NCBI GenBank assembly: GCA_038147335.1
Contig: JAYQTK010000006.1
Coordinates: forward strand, 62,001-126,000
DNA from: Marisimplicoccus sp038147335
GTDB taxonomy: Bacteria; Bacteroidota; Bacteroidia; Flavobacteriales; Flavobacteriaceae
DNA: 64,000 bases
Direction of reading: 5' to 3'
The notes below the pieces were generated by a model, which saw only the letters and a list, made by a program, of their open reading frames with translations, had not been told where the DNA came from and ran no database searches. Each line of letters starts with the position of its first letter. Position 1 is the stretch's first letter. This document shows positions 52,530 to 62,670 of this stretch, one piece after another. A program made the translations under genes and the position numbers.

Positions 52530-52911
52530 ATGAAAAAAATAATTAATACTAATAATTCACCAGCTCCCATAGGGCCATATAATCAAGCTGTCTTGAAAAA
52601 TAATATGTTATTTATTTCTGGTCAAATTGCATTAGTCCCAAACTCAATGACTTTAAATAATGAGTTCAATAAAGGATGAAACTCACCAAGTGATGAAAAA
52701 CTTAAAAAATATTTTAGTTGAAGCAGGAATGGATTTTAAGAATGTTGTAAAAACATCAATTTTTTTATCAGACATGAGTCATTTTAAAGATGTAAATGAC
52801 GTATATGGAAGTTACCTTGAAACTGGAATGGAGCCTGCTAGAGAAACAATAGCAGTAAAGACATTACCTATGAATGTTAATGTGGAAATATCAATGATAG
52901 CTGTAACTTAA
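52530..52911 (+). pseudogene. RidA-family enamine/imine deaminase, frameshifted
   Basis: ATG 52530, right behind the lptD stop. The first frame gives MKKIINTNNSPAPIGPYNQA and LFISGQIAL, then hits TGA after LNNEFNKG. The other frame resumes with IKDETHQVMKNLKNILVEAG, SIFLSDMSHFKDVNDVYG and the catalytic-arginine block EPARETIAVKTLP. The span has one base more than a multiple of three. RidA hydrolyses reactive enamines made by PLP enzymes. It completes the error-rich 49.9-52.9 kb stretch. Confidence 0.82.
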
Positions 52912-53769
52912 CTATTTAAGAATATTTCTTTTGTGATATTCAACAAGACCTTCAATTGGTCTTTTGATAAACCTACCCGTTTTCAGATTATATTTTTTTC
53001 CAATTCTTGTAATCTCATCCTGAAGATAAAAAGCAACAGATCCTACATAATGAATATCAACTTTACTGAAATCATCATATTGGAGTATTTGATAATCAAT
53101 AAATCTCTCGAGTCCCTTAAAAATTATTTCCTTAAAATATTCATCTGATTTATTTTCAATCAAAAAACGAGCAAAACTAGCTAAGTAAGTATTAGGATTT
53201 TCTTCTCTATAAAGCTTATTCTTAATTGTGTTAGGAGTTAAATCATAGTTTTTAGCAAATTCATCTCTTAAATTTTCAGGCATTTTATTAAAATAGTAGG
53301 CTCTAATAAGGTATTTTCCATAATAGTTACCGCTTGCATAATCCATAAGCACATAACCAAGTGAATCAACTTTTTGAATGACATTTTTACCGTCATAGTA
53401 AGAACAATTAGAACCAGTACCAATAATATTAACAATAGAGGGAGTTCCTTCATCTACTGCAGAGTATACTGCAGCATAAGTATCTTCTTTAATATCAAAA
53501 TCACTTTTAGTAAAAATTGATTTAAATACTTTTAAAATTCTGTTTTGTGTAGATTCAACTCCACAACCAGCTCCATAAAAAAATAGTTTTTCAACATTAT
53601 TTCTGTTTTTATAAATATCAAAGTTATTTTTAATACGCTCGTTTAATATTTCATTAGAAAGCATCTGAGGATTTAGTCCTAGAGTTTGGGTTGAGAACAA
53701 CTCATCTCCGTTTTTATCAAGTGCTATCCAATCAGTTTTAGTAGACCCACTATCAACTATTAAAATCAT
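52912..53769 (-). CDS. BadF/NagK-type ATPase, probable N-acetylglucosamine kinase
   Basis: A 285-residue cytoplasmic protein of the ASKHA fold: phosphate-1 motif VDSGSTKTDWI, connect/phosphate-2 region NIIGTGSNCSYYDG, LGYVLMDYASGNYYGKYLI and the adenosine motif VHYVGSVAFYLQDE. It is like the Bacteroidota GlcNAc/MurNAc-kinase-like BadF proteins that stand next to gapA. It would trap an amino sugar as its 6-phosphate. Six bases upstream lies gapA. Confidence 0.82.
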   Translation of the reverse strand: MILIVDSGSTKTDWIALDKNGDELFSTQTLGLNPQMLSNEILNERIKNNFDIYKNRNNVEKLFFYGAGCGVESTQNRILKVFKSIFTKSDFDIKEDTYAAVYSAVDEGTPSIVNIIGTGSNCSYYDGKNVIQKVDSLGYVLMDYASGNYYGKYLIRAYYFNKMPENLRDEFAKNYDLTPNTIKNKLYREENPNTYLASFARFLIENKSDEYFKEIIFKGLERFIDYQILQYDDFSKVDIHYVGSVAFYLQDEITRIGKKYNLKTGRFIKRPIEGLVEYHKRNILK

Positions 53770-53775
53770 TTTAAT

Positions 53776-54774
53776 TTATATTGAGAAGATATGTTTAGAT
53801 AAATCAAGTAACTTATTTGAATAGCCACACTCATTATCATACCATGAAATTATTTTAAAGAAATTAGAGTTTAGTTCCATACCTGCATTAGCATCAAAAA
53901 TTGAAGTTCTTTTATCTCCAATAAAGTCTTGAGAAACAACTGGGTCATCACAATAACCAAGTATTCCATTAAGATCATTTTTAGATGCATCTAACATTGA
54001 ATTTTTAATTTCTTCATAGCTTGTTTTCTTATTTAACCTAACTGTAAGATCAACAACGGAAACATTTGCAGTTGGAATTCTAAATGCCATTCCAGTTAGT
54101 TTACCCTCAAGAGATGGGATTACTTTTGTAACAGCTTTTGCTGCACCAGTAGAACTTGGAATAATATTTAAAAGCGAGCTCCTTCCTCCTCTAAAATCTT
54201 TTCTTGAAGGACCATCAACAGTAAATTGTGTAGCAGTAGCAGCATGAACTGTAGTCATTAGACCTTCCTCTATTCCAAAGTTATCATTTAATACCTTAGC
54301 AATAGGAGCTAAACAATTAGTAGTACAAGAAGCATTTGAAACAATTGTATCAGATGATTTTGCTTCCCTGTGGTTTACTCCCATTACAAACATTGGAGCA
54401 TCTGCACTAGGTGCAGAAATTACAACTTTCTTAGCACCTGAATCTAAGTGAGAAGAAGCAGTATCAAGAGTGGTAAAAATACCAGTACACTCAGCTACTA
54501 AATCAGTATTCATTCCTGACCAATCAATATTTTTGGGATCTCTTTCAGCAGTTATCTGTACTTTTTTTCCATTAACAATCAAACTATTATCACTTACTTC
54601 AACAGATCCATCAAAAGGTCCATGAACTGAATCATATTTCAATAAATATGCTAAGTGATTTATATCTAAAAGATCATTAATACATGTAACGTTAAACTCA
54701 TCATTATTTATAGCAGATCTAAAAACTAATCTACCAATTCTACCAAAACCATTAATACCAATATTTATTGCCAT
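53776..54774 (-). CDS. gapA: Glyceraldehyde-3-phosphate dehydrogenase, type I
   Basis: A 332-residue enzyme with the nucleotide-binding INGFGRIGRLVFR, catalytic C150 in SNASCTTNCLAP, HAATATQFTVDGPS and the terminal SWYDNECGYSNKLLDL. N33-D34 after the second strand favours NAD+. It is a central glycolytic step in the cytosol. It sits 12 bases after pfkA in the same operon. Confidence 0.96.
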   Translation of the reverse strand: MAINIGINGFGRIGRLVFRSAINNDEFNVTCINDLLDINHLAYLLKYDSVHGPFDGSVEVSDNSLIVNGKKVQITAERDPKNIDWSGMNTDLVAECTGIFTTLDTASSHLDSGAKKVVISAPSADAPMFVMGVNHREAKSSDTIVSNASCTTNCLAPIAKVLNDNFGIEEGLMTTVHAATATQFTVDGPSRKDFRGGRSSLLNIIPSSTGAAKAVTKVIPSLEGKLTGMAFRIPTANVSVVDLTVRLNKKTSYEEIKNSMLDASKNDLNGILGYCDDPVVSQDFIGDKRTSIFDANAGMELNSNFFKIISWYDNECGYSNKLLDLSKHIFSI

Positions 54775-54786
54775 TTTTTTAAAAAA

Positions 54787-55773
54787 TTAAATTGAAATTA
54801 TATCACAAACCCTTACAAGGTCATCATCAATATCTTGACCTCCTTTTAAGGCATCATCGATTGGGACAGCGACTATTTTATCACCGATGATTCCTGTCAT
54901 TATTTTACTTTTATTTTCCAACAAACAGTCAACTGCAAATACACCCATTCTTGAAGCTAGGACTCTATCATAACAAGAAGGAGATCCTCCTCTTTGGATA
55001 TGTCCAAGAATTGAAACTCTGGTTTCATAGTGTGGGAAGTTTTTTTCTATATATGAAGAAAATTTAAATACATTATCTCCAATTTTTTCTCCCTCGGAGA
55101 CAACAATTATACTTGAGGACTTTCCAGATTTTTCACTATGCTTTAGAGATTTTAGCAATCTATCAAGATCCATATTTTTCTGTGGAATTAAAACTTCTTC
55201 TGCACCAGCACCAATTCCTGCGTTCAAAGCAATATGTCCAGAACCTTTACCCATAACCTCTATAAAAAAAAGTCTATTATGTGAAATAGCAGTGTCTCTA
55301 ATTTTATCAATTGCCTCAACAGCTGTGTTAAGCGCAGTGTCATAGCCTAAAGAGCATCTAGTTCCTGCGAGATCATTATCAATAGTACCTGGAATTCCAA
55401 CAACTTTAATACCATGTTCTTCTTCAAAAACTTTACCCCCCTCTAAAGATCCATTTCCTCCAATGATTACCAAAGAGTCTATTTCATATTTATCTAAAGT
55501 CTGTTTAGCCTTTAACCTACCCTCTTTAGTTCTGAACTCATGGCACCTTGCAGATTTTAAGATAGTACCACCTTTATTAACAATATTTTTAACTGATCTT
55601 GCATTTAGTTTTTTGATGTCATCTGATATTAATCCTTCATAACCTTTATAAATACCAAAACAGTCTATTTTATGAAATTCAGCAGATCTAACAACTGCTC
55701 TTACAGCTGCATTCATTCCAGGAGAATCACCTCCTGATGTTAATACGCCTATTTTTTTTATTTTACTTGTCAA
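54787..55773 (-). CDS. pfkA: ATP-dependent 6-phosphofructokinase
   Basis: A 328-residue enzyme with TSGGDSPGMNAAVRA, ATP-site GGNGSLEGG, catalytic PGTIDNDLAGT (D132 as base), EVMGKGSGHIALNAG and ILGHIQRGGSPS. G107-N in GGNGS rather than GGDGS is usual for some Bacteroidota, so ATP as donor is likely but not certain (pyrophosphate dependence is excluded by overall length and motif). It phosphorylates fructose-6-phosphate. First gene of pfkA-gapA-kinase. Confidence 0.94.
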   Translation of the reverse strand: MTSKIKKIGVLTSGGDSPGMNAAVRAVVRSAEFHKIDCFGIYKGYEGLISDDIKKLNARSVKNIVNKGGTILKSARCHEFRTKEGRLKAKQTLDKYEIDSLVIIGGNGSLEGGKVFEEEHGIKVVGIPGTIDNDLAGTRCSLGYDTALNTAVEAIDKIRDTAISHNRLFFIEVMGKGSGHIALNAGIGAGAEEVLIPQKNMDLDRLLKSLKHSEKSGKSSSIIVVSEGEKIGDNVFKFSSYIEKNFPHYETRVSILGHIQRGGSPSCYDRVLASRMGVFAVDCLLENKSKIMTGIIGDKIVAVPIDDALKGGQDIDDDLVRVCDIISI

Positions 55774-55848
55774 TTCTAGTTAAAGTTGCACAAATTTACT
55801 TATAAAATTCTATTATTTTAAACGATTATTGATATTTAAAAGCTAAGA

Positions 55849-58800
55849 TTACTTGTTTTTTTCAACAAGCTTAGATAGAAGATCTCGAAAAGTTTGAAAA
55901 TCAACTTGATATGTTAAACCAACACCCTGAGTGTAACCTAACTTATCACCAATGTACCTAAATTCATTTTCTCTATTAAATACTTTAGCTTTAAGAGATC
56001 CATCTTCATTTAGAATAAAATCAATTTGAACATCTCCAATTATTAAAGTTTCTTCTATTCCACCTATTGGAACACCAATTTTACCATTAAAAAGGATTTT
56101 ATCACTAATTTCTGTAGATAGAGTTACCCCAAATCTGTCCTCTGTTTTAATATCAAGTATATCACTTTTATCCCCTTGCAAATAGTTTAGACCAACTTTA
56201 AGTGGACCCTGAGACCCCCCTAATAAATCACTAAAGACATCAGATACTTTTTCATAGATATTATTTGTTATTCCTTCAATAGAAACACTAACTTCATTAA
56301 TAAATATACCTTGAGTCAAGAGAGAAATAGCTTGAAGTTGTCTCACTTCAGGATCATTTAATTTATAATTAATTTCTGATGTTACAGTACTACTTGTATT
56401 TGGAAAGTAAATCTCAAAATCTGGACTGTTTGGTTTTGTTAAATTTCCTGTAAGCTTAATTTCAACATCAGTTGGAATTTTTTTGTTAAAATTTGGATTA
56501 TCCAAAAGCAAGGCTGGATTTGAACCGCCAGGTACTTCATAGGTTGCAAGTAAATCCATTTGTGCTCCAAGAGGCTCACCATCCCATACTATTGTTCCAC
56601 CATCTTTTAATTTAAATTTTTTATCAATTAAAGCAAGATCTTTAAAATTATATTCACCTTCAGTAGTTATATAGTCTCCATAAATATTAAATTTTCCATC
56701 TGAATCTATTTCCATAAATAGGTTACCATTTCCAGTTCCACTTATATAACTTCCTGTTTCCTGATCTATTGTTATATCTACTTGGGCATTATTATCAATT
56801 TCAAGGTCAATATTTAAGTCAAGAGTTTTATTATTTAACTGATTGACATCTTCAAATAGATTATTCTCATTGTATAGATTTAAATTATTTAAGTCATTAA
56901 ATTCTATAAAAGAAAAGTTATCAATTGAATAGCTATTAGTTCTTGGTATTGTAATGTATGTTCCTGACTTTGTTATGGCATCAATATCAATTGCTACCTG
57001 ATCAGTTGGACCTAAAATTGAAATTTGACCATCGATGAATGCTTTACCATAAAAACTTTCATCTTCACTAAAGTCTTTATTTAAAATAAATAACCTGTCA
57101 GATTGAAAGACTAAACCTAAATTCCAGTCCTTATAATCTGTGTGATTGATTTTTCCATTTAAAAAAGAGGAAGAGTTTGACTCAATATGACCTATTGATA
57201 TATTATTAAATTCAATATTTTGATTATAAAGTGTTAGCTCTGAATTATCATTTATCAAGTATTCAATATTTAGATATGGAATGAAAAATTTTGTCTTATT
57301 TAATATCAAGTTTCCATTGTGTTGAATATTATCATAAGCACCCCATAGATTAACTTGTCCAGATATTGAGCTAGAGATTTCCTTTAAAGTATTTGAACCA
57401 ACTTTTTCGATAAATGATATATCAAAGTCATTAAAATTTAAATCTAAATCTAAATTTGGTTTTTCATTAATTGCAATAACTGTTCCTTCAGACTCAAGAG
57501 TAATATTTTCGTTATTTAATAATTTTAAATCAACTGAGTATGAATCAAAATCCGTATTTCCAAAAGCATTAATTTCTAGATTTCCTATTTCATATTCTTT
57601 AATATTAATATCTATTTATTGAAGCATCTATACTAAGTGTTCTATTTGTCTCGCTCCTTTTTAAGTTTATTTTAGATTCAATATTACCAGAAATTGGGTT
57701 TTTATTTATTTCAAAGAAATTTTGAATAAATAAGTTTGAAAGTTCAAAATTTAAATCAATATCATTCTCATTATTATAAAAACCATTGATAAAAATGTTA
57801 GAGCCAAGATTTGATTCTAGATTAAGTTTGTTATCAACCCATTGAATATTAAAATCATAATTATTATTTGTTTCTATGAAGTCATCATCTAGAATTTCAT
57901 TTATTTCATTAAGTTCAGACAAATATATTTTATCATCTGATGTGTCTATGCTAATTTCTTTCAACTTTAAGTTAGATTGTACATAATTTTCAACTGAAAA
58001 GTCAATTTCAATATTAGTCTCAGCACTAATATTATTTATATTGTTTACAGGAATAGTTTCTAAATATATATTACCAAATGCATTCAGTTTTTTATTTAAA
58101 AGATTACCATAAATTTCGTACTCTAGTCTTAAGTTTTCATTGGTTATTCCAAGTTTTGATGATAAATTATTATTTACGATACTAGTATTAAAATCAACGT
58201 TTGTAATGTTATCATCCTTAACAATCTCAACATCTCCATCAAAGGTAATTTGTTGATCAGGTATTATTCTAAATCTTGAGTCCAATTTCAAGTTATCTAG
58301 ATTAAGAGGACTTAATAGCTCGTCATCTTTTAAAAGATCCAAAATAATATTAAAGTCAAATAAAGTCTTCTCCTCAAATAAGCCAGTTCCATAAATATTC
58401 GCAGAAGATTCATAGGTATTGTTTTGAGAAAAACTATAATTTATAAGCTCTTTATTAAGGCTAATATTTCCATCAAGAATTGGAAGGGCAAACTGTTGAT
58501 TTATATTTAATGTTTTACTTACTTCTTCTTCACTAATATCAACATCAAATAAATCTATTGAAACCTCATAATCATCTGTTAATATATCTTTTAAAATTCC
58601 ACTTGATTTAAGTTCTAACAGTTCTGTATTTAAATTCAATTTTTCAAGGACAATTTCTTCTTTTAATCCTTCAAATACAATCACCCCCTGAATATTAGTT
58701 TTATCTGCTAAGTCAATATCTAAAAATTTAAAATTACCTGCATTTAAGCTAAACTCTAGAAAAGATTCTTGAAAATTATTGAGGTTATTTTGATTATCTA

Positions 58801-59419
58801 ACTGAAAATTGATATCCCCTCTTACAAATTGATCATCAGATACTAAATTAGAATTAGAAAAGTTTATAACACCGTCACTATAGCTCATCTCTGAATTAAA
58901 CTCATCAATTTTTAAATCATTTACTTTGCCTGAAAAACCATTTAATTTAACAAATAGACCATCATCACTAATAATTTCATATGCATTAAGCTTATCAATT
59001 ACGATACTGTTTTGAACTGAATCAGTAATTAACTTAATACTTGAGTTTAATATATTAATTCTATCAAAGAATATATTATCTATTATTTCTTCAAATTCAG
59101 TATCGAGATTGTTTGATTTATTGTTTGTAAGATCAATTGATATATCAAGACCTTCTATGTTTAGAGAATTATTCAAACTTAAATCTGAAACCAACGGAAA
59201 AAAATTAGTTTTAAGTGTCTCAAGAAAAAGTATGGTGTCAGATTCTTTATTTGATAATGAAATTTCATTAAAAACAACTTCACCTTTTAAGTTAAATGAT
59301 GAGTTTCCAATTTGTAAATAATTATTACTATCAATGTTTATATAATCTATAACACTTTGCTTAAGATAATTTTGAACTCCAGATGTATTTAATGCCACAT
59401 ATAATGAAGCAGCAAGCAT
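55849..59419 (-). pseudogene. tamB: TamB-like translocation/assembly protein, frameshifted
   Basis: Two long frames (55849-57309 extended to about 57605, and 57605-59419) join to a protein of about 1190 residues. The C-terminal part has the TamB domain: TEGEYNFKDLALIDKKFKLKDGGTIVWDGEP, LDLLATYEVPGG-like QMDLLATYEV, KIPTDVEIKLTGNLTKP and VGLTYQVDFQTF. The N-terminal two-thirds are repeated strand-rich segments. The break is at SINR / IDINIKEYEIG, and the span has one base too many. Upstream of ATG 59419 lies KNLKKIFLIIFTLG in another frame, the likely membrane anchor, so a second indel near 59425 is probable. TamB moves lipids or proteins to the outer membrane. Confidence 0.8.
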
Positions 59420-59479
59420 TATCCCAAAGTAAAAATTATTAAAAATATTTTTTTTAAATTCTTAATGACTATTCTTGAT

Positions 59480-59487
59480 TAAATTTG
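59480..59487 (+). promoter_or_regulatory. Candidate -7 element of the tsaD promoter
   Basis: TAAATTTG, a perfect TAnnTTTG match, 17 bases before the tsaD start codon. The -33 region is AT-rich without clear TTG. Confidence 0.45.
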
Positions 59488-59492
59488 TATTA

Positions 59493-59500
59493 CAAAGATA
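59493..59500 (-). promoter_or_regulatory. Candidate -7 element of the tamB promoter
   Basis: The minus strand reads TATCTTTG, a perfect TAnnTTTG match, about 74 bases before the tamB ATG. It faces the tsaD -7 element only five bases away. Confidence 0.4.
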
Positions 59501-59503
59501 GTA

Positions 59504-60523
59504 ATGTCAAATAAAGATATTTATATACTAGGTATTGAATCTTCTTGCGATGATACATCAGCGGCAATTTTAAAAAATGATACAGTGCTGTCAAATAAAA
59601 TTGCTAACCAGTCAATACATAAAAAATATGGAGGAGTGGTGCCTGAATTAGCATCAAGGGCACATCTTTCAAATATAATACCAGTTGTTGAATTAGCTAT
59701 AAAAGAATCAGGTATTTCTTTAAATGATATATCAGCAATTGCCTTCACAAGAGGACCAGGCTTAATGGGATCTCTTATTGTTGGAACTGAATTTGCAAAA
59801 TCACTTGGGGTTTCACTTGAAGTTCCAGTAATTGAGGTTAATCATATGCAAGCACACATATTATCTAATTTTATTGAAAATGGTAAGAAAAAGCCAGATT
59901 TTCCTTTTCTTGGAGTAACGATATCGGGTGGTCATACTCAGTTCATTTTAGTTGAAGATTATTTTAAAATGAAGATACTTGGAGAGACTTTAGATGATGC
60001 AATTGGAGAAGCTTTTGATAAGTGTGGAAAAAAAATTGGATTGGGCTACCCAGCTGGACCAGAAATTGATAAATTATCAAAAATGGGAGATGAAAATAAG
60101 TTTAATTTTCCTTTGCCTAAGGTTGAAGGCGGAAATATAAGCTATAGTGGAACTAAGACAGCTTTTATTAATTTTCTTCATAAGAATATAAATAAGAATA
60201 AGAATTTTATTGATGAAAATTTGCATGACATATGTGCATCAATTCAAAGAAACTTAGTAGATAACTTGTTAAATAAGGTCAAATTTTTAGCAAAAGAGAA
60301 CAATCTTAATTCAATAATATTTGGAGGAGGTGTATCTGCAAACAGTTATCTTAAAAATAGATTAGATTATGAGTCAAGAGAAAATAATTGGAAAATCTTT
60401 ATTCCTGAGCTTCAATATACCACAGATAACGCTGCTATGATTGGAATTGTAGGTTATTTAAAGTATTCTACATCTGAAATATCAGATTTAAAATCTACAC
60501 CTTTACCAAGATATAGTTTCTAA
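59504..60523 (+). CDS. tsaD: tRNA threonylcarbamoyladenosine synthase subunit
   Basis: A 339-residue ASKHA-fold protein with GIESSCDDTSAAI, the metal-binding HMQAH (H114, H118), GVTISGGHTQFILVE and DEAFDK-like IGEAFDKCGKKIGLGYPAGP, and GGGVSANSYLKNRL. It catalyses transfer of threonylcarbamoyl to A37 of ANN-decoding tRNAs in the cytosol. It is divergent from tamB and overlaps rsmE by one base (TAATG). Confidence 0.96.
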   Translation: MSNKDIYILGIESSCDDTSAAILKNDTVLSNKIANQSIHKKYGGVVPELASRAHLSNIIPVVELAIKESGISLNDISAIAFTRGPGLMGSLIVGTEFAKSLGVSLEVPVIEVNHMQAHILSNFIENGKKKPDFPFLGVTISGGHTQFILVEDYFKMKILGETLDDAIGEAFDKCGKKIGLGYPAGPEIDKLSKMGDENKFNFPLPKVEGGNISYSGTKTAFINFLHKNINKNKNFIDENLHDICASIQRNLVDNLLNKVKFLAKENNLNSIIFGGGVSANSYLKNRLDYESRENNWKIFIPELQYTTDNAAMIGIVGYLKYSTSEISDLKSTPLPRYSF

Positions 60524-61212
60524 TGAATTTATTTTTTTCAAATTTTAGCCAAACAGATAATGAGATAGTAGTCAATGAAAATGACAGTAGACATATATTA
60601 AAATCATATAGAAAAGGTATAGGGGATATACTTAATTTTACTAATGGAAATGGCCTTTTAGCAGAATGTAAAATAATAGAAAAAGGAAAAAAAATTAAAG
60701 TTAAAATAGTAAAGATATCAAAGAGTAAACCTAATAAAGTGTCAATTCATATTGCAATCTCTCCTCTAAAAAACCCATCTAGATTTGAATGGTTTGTAGA
60801 AAAAGCGACTGAGATTGGTATAAAAGAAATAACTCCAATTATAACCAAATATTCAGAAAAAAAGAAAGTAAATCATGAAAGGCTTGAGAGGATTTCTATT
60901 AGCTCTTTAAAGCAATCGAACCAACTATTCAAACCTAAGATTAACAGTACTGAAAAATTTTCTGATTTTATAAAAAATAATAGTGATCAAAAGATAATGG
61001 CAAATCTTAAGACAAAAAATATTTTAGCTAAAGAGTCTATAAACTCAAATCAAATTTGTCTGGTTATTGGTCCTGAAGGTGGATTTTCAGATGATGAGAT
61101 TCAAGAGGCAAAAAATAATAAAATTACTGAGATATCATTTGGTGAAAATAGACTAAGATCGGAGACAGCTGCTATCTATGGATTATCTATTTTAAAGTCC
61201 TTAACTAGTTAA
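60523..61212 (+). CDS. rsmE: 16S rRNA (uracil-1498-N3)-methyltransferase
   Basis: A 229-residue SPOUT methyltransferase. An N-terminal PUA-like part (HILKSYRKGIGDIL) leads to PLKNPSRFEWFVEKATEIGI, ISSLKQSNQLFKPK, and the knotted SAM site VIGPEGGFSDDEI and SFGENRLRSETAA. It methylates U1498 of 16S rRNA. It shares TAATG with tsaD and ends in an eight-base convergent overlap with the asparaginase-domain gene. Confidence 0.93.
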   Translation: MNLFFSNFSQTDNEIVVNENDSRHILKSYRKGIGDILNFTNGNGLLAECKIIEKGKKIKVKIVKISKSKPNKVSIHIAISPLKNPSRFEWFVEKATEIGIKEITPIITKYSEKKKVNHERLERISISSLKQSNQLFKPKINSTEKFSDFIKNNSDQKIMANLKTKNILAKESINSNQICLVIGPEGGFSDDEIQEAKNNKITEISFGENRLRSETAAIYGLSILKSLTS

Positions 61213-61687
61213 TTTTTTCAAAAATATTTTTTTCAATATTTTTTCTGCAATTATTTGGCTCAAAGACTTGTCCATTCATTATAATATAAACTCCTTTGCT
61301 TAAGTTCTGAACTGATGTAAATGCACACCCTATATTAAATATTGCATCGTTATCAATAAAAAGCGCGGGCTTAAGTGAGCCAGTTAATACCACAGTTTTG
61401 TTGTTTAATTGATTTAGATAAATAGCAGTATCGACAATTGTATCTGTCCCATGAGTAATTAATATCTTATCATAGTTTGATTTAAGTATATGATTTAAAA
61501 TCTTTTCACGATCACCATCATCCATATCTAAACTATCAACTCTCATTAAGGGACTTATTTTGTAATCAATATTTACATTCATTTTAGTTAGCAAATCTCC
61601 AATAAATGGATCACCTACTTGATAGTCACTTTTTTTATCAAAATAAACTTTATCAATAGTTCCACCTGTAGTAATGATCTCAATCAT
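61205..61687 (-). CDS. Stand-alone asparaginase type-I N-terminal-domain protein
   Basis: A 160-residue protein with the active-site motifs of bacterial asparaginases: ITTGGTIDKV (nucleophile Thr), the second Thr in ITHGTDTIVDTA and TVVLTGSLKPA. Full asparaginases are about 330 residues, so the C-terminal domain is missing, as in a known group of short asparaginase-domain proteins. Activity uncertain. It shares the minus-strand unit with the nitronate monooxygenase five bases upstream. Confidence 0.8.
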   Translation of the reverse strand: MIEIITTGGTIDKVYFDKKSDYQVGDPFIGDLLTKMNVNIDYKISPLMRVDSLDMDDGDREKILNHILKSNYDKILITHGTDTIVDTAIYLNQLNNKTVVLTGSLKPALFIDNDAIFNIGCAFTSVQNLSKGVYIIMNGQVFEPNNCRKNIEKNIFEKIN

Positions 61688-61692
61688 TAAAT

Positions 61693-62670
61693 TTAGAATT
61701 GATTATTTTGATAATCAAGATTGCTGTGATTAGATTTAAGAGACTCGATAAAATCAACTTTTAATTTACTAACCAGATCTTTAACGCTAGGATTATCATT
61801 TATTGAACTAACACCATGACCAGCTGACCAAATAGTTTTCCATGCCTTAGCTTCAGCCTCAGCCATATCTTTACCAAAGTCAATTTTTTTTGAATCATTC
61901 CACACTTCTTCCGTAACACCCATAGCTTCAAGACTAGGTCTTAGAAAATTAGCATGAACTCCAGAGACTGCAGCCGTGTATACTATATCCTCAGCTGAAG
62001 AGTTAATAATCATGTCTTTATAGGCTTGCTCTGCAAGACTTTCTTTTGTATTAATAAATCTTGTACCCATATACGCAATGTCGGCACCCATTTGAAGGGC
62101 TGATGCTACATCTCTTCCATTTGATATACACCCCGAAAGAATGATTGTTTTGTTAAAAAATTCTCTAATTAGAGATATCATAGCCATAGGATTTTTTAAA
62201 CCTGCATGACCACCAGCACCTGCAGTTACAAGAACTAAACCATCTACATTTGCCTCAGCAGCTTTTTCAGCATGTCTTTTCTTTATTATATCATGATAAA
62301 CTAATCCGCCATAACTATGAATTGCATTAACAATATCAGGAACTGCACCTAATGAAGTTATAATCATAGGAACTTTATGCTTTACACAAATATCTAAATC
62401 AGCTTTAATTCTAATATTAGATGGATGAACAATTAGATTTACACCAAATGGAGCAGGTTTAATACCTGTCTTTTTCTCATAATCAGCCAATTCATCTTTT
62501 ATTTGAATAACCCATTCTTCGAAACCTTCAGATGTTCTTTGGTTTAAAGCTGGAAAAGTTCCAACTATTCCGTTTTTACAACACTCAATTACAAGTTTTG
62601 GCCCAGAAATTAAAAAAAGGGGTGCTGCAATTACAGGTATGTTTAAATCTTTATAAAAATTTTTATCCAT
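61693..62670 (-). CDS. Nitronate monooxygenase-family flavoprotein
   Basis: ATG 62670 (MDKNFYKDLNIPVIAAPLF) gives 325 residues; the frame is open to 62703, but the extension overlaps the hotdog gene. FMN-binding TIM-barrel features: APLFLISGPKLV, ITSLGAVPDIV, VYHDIIKKRHAEKA, VTAGAGGHAG, IILSGCISNGRDVASALQMGADIAYMGTRFI. The histidine in AGGHAG is the proposed catalytic base. It oxidises propionate-3-nitronate-like compounds. Same operon as the DUF4442 and asparaginase-domain genes. Confidence 0.85.
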   Translation of the reverse strand: MDKNFYKDLNIPVIAAPLFLISGPKLVIECCKNGIVGTFPALNQRTSEGFEEWVIQIKDELADYEKKTGIKPAPFGVNLIVHPSNIRIKADLDICVKHKVPMIITSLGAVPDIVNAIHSYGGLVYHDIIKKRHAEKAAEANVDGLVLVTAGAGGHAGLKNPMAMISLIREFFNKTIILSGCISNGRDVASALQMGADIAYMGTRFINTKESLAEQAYKDMIINSSAEDIVYTAAVSGVHANFLRPSLEAMGVTEEVWNDSKKIDFGKDMAEAEAKAWKTIWSAGHGVSSINDNPSVKDLVSKLKVDFIESLKSNHSNLDYQNNQF

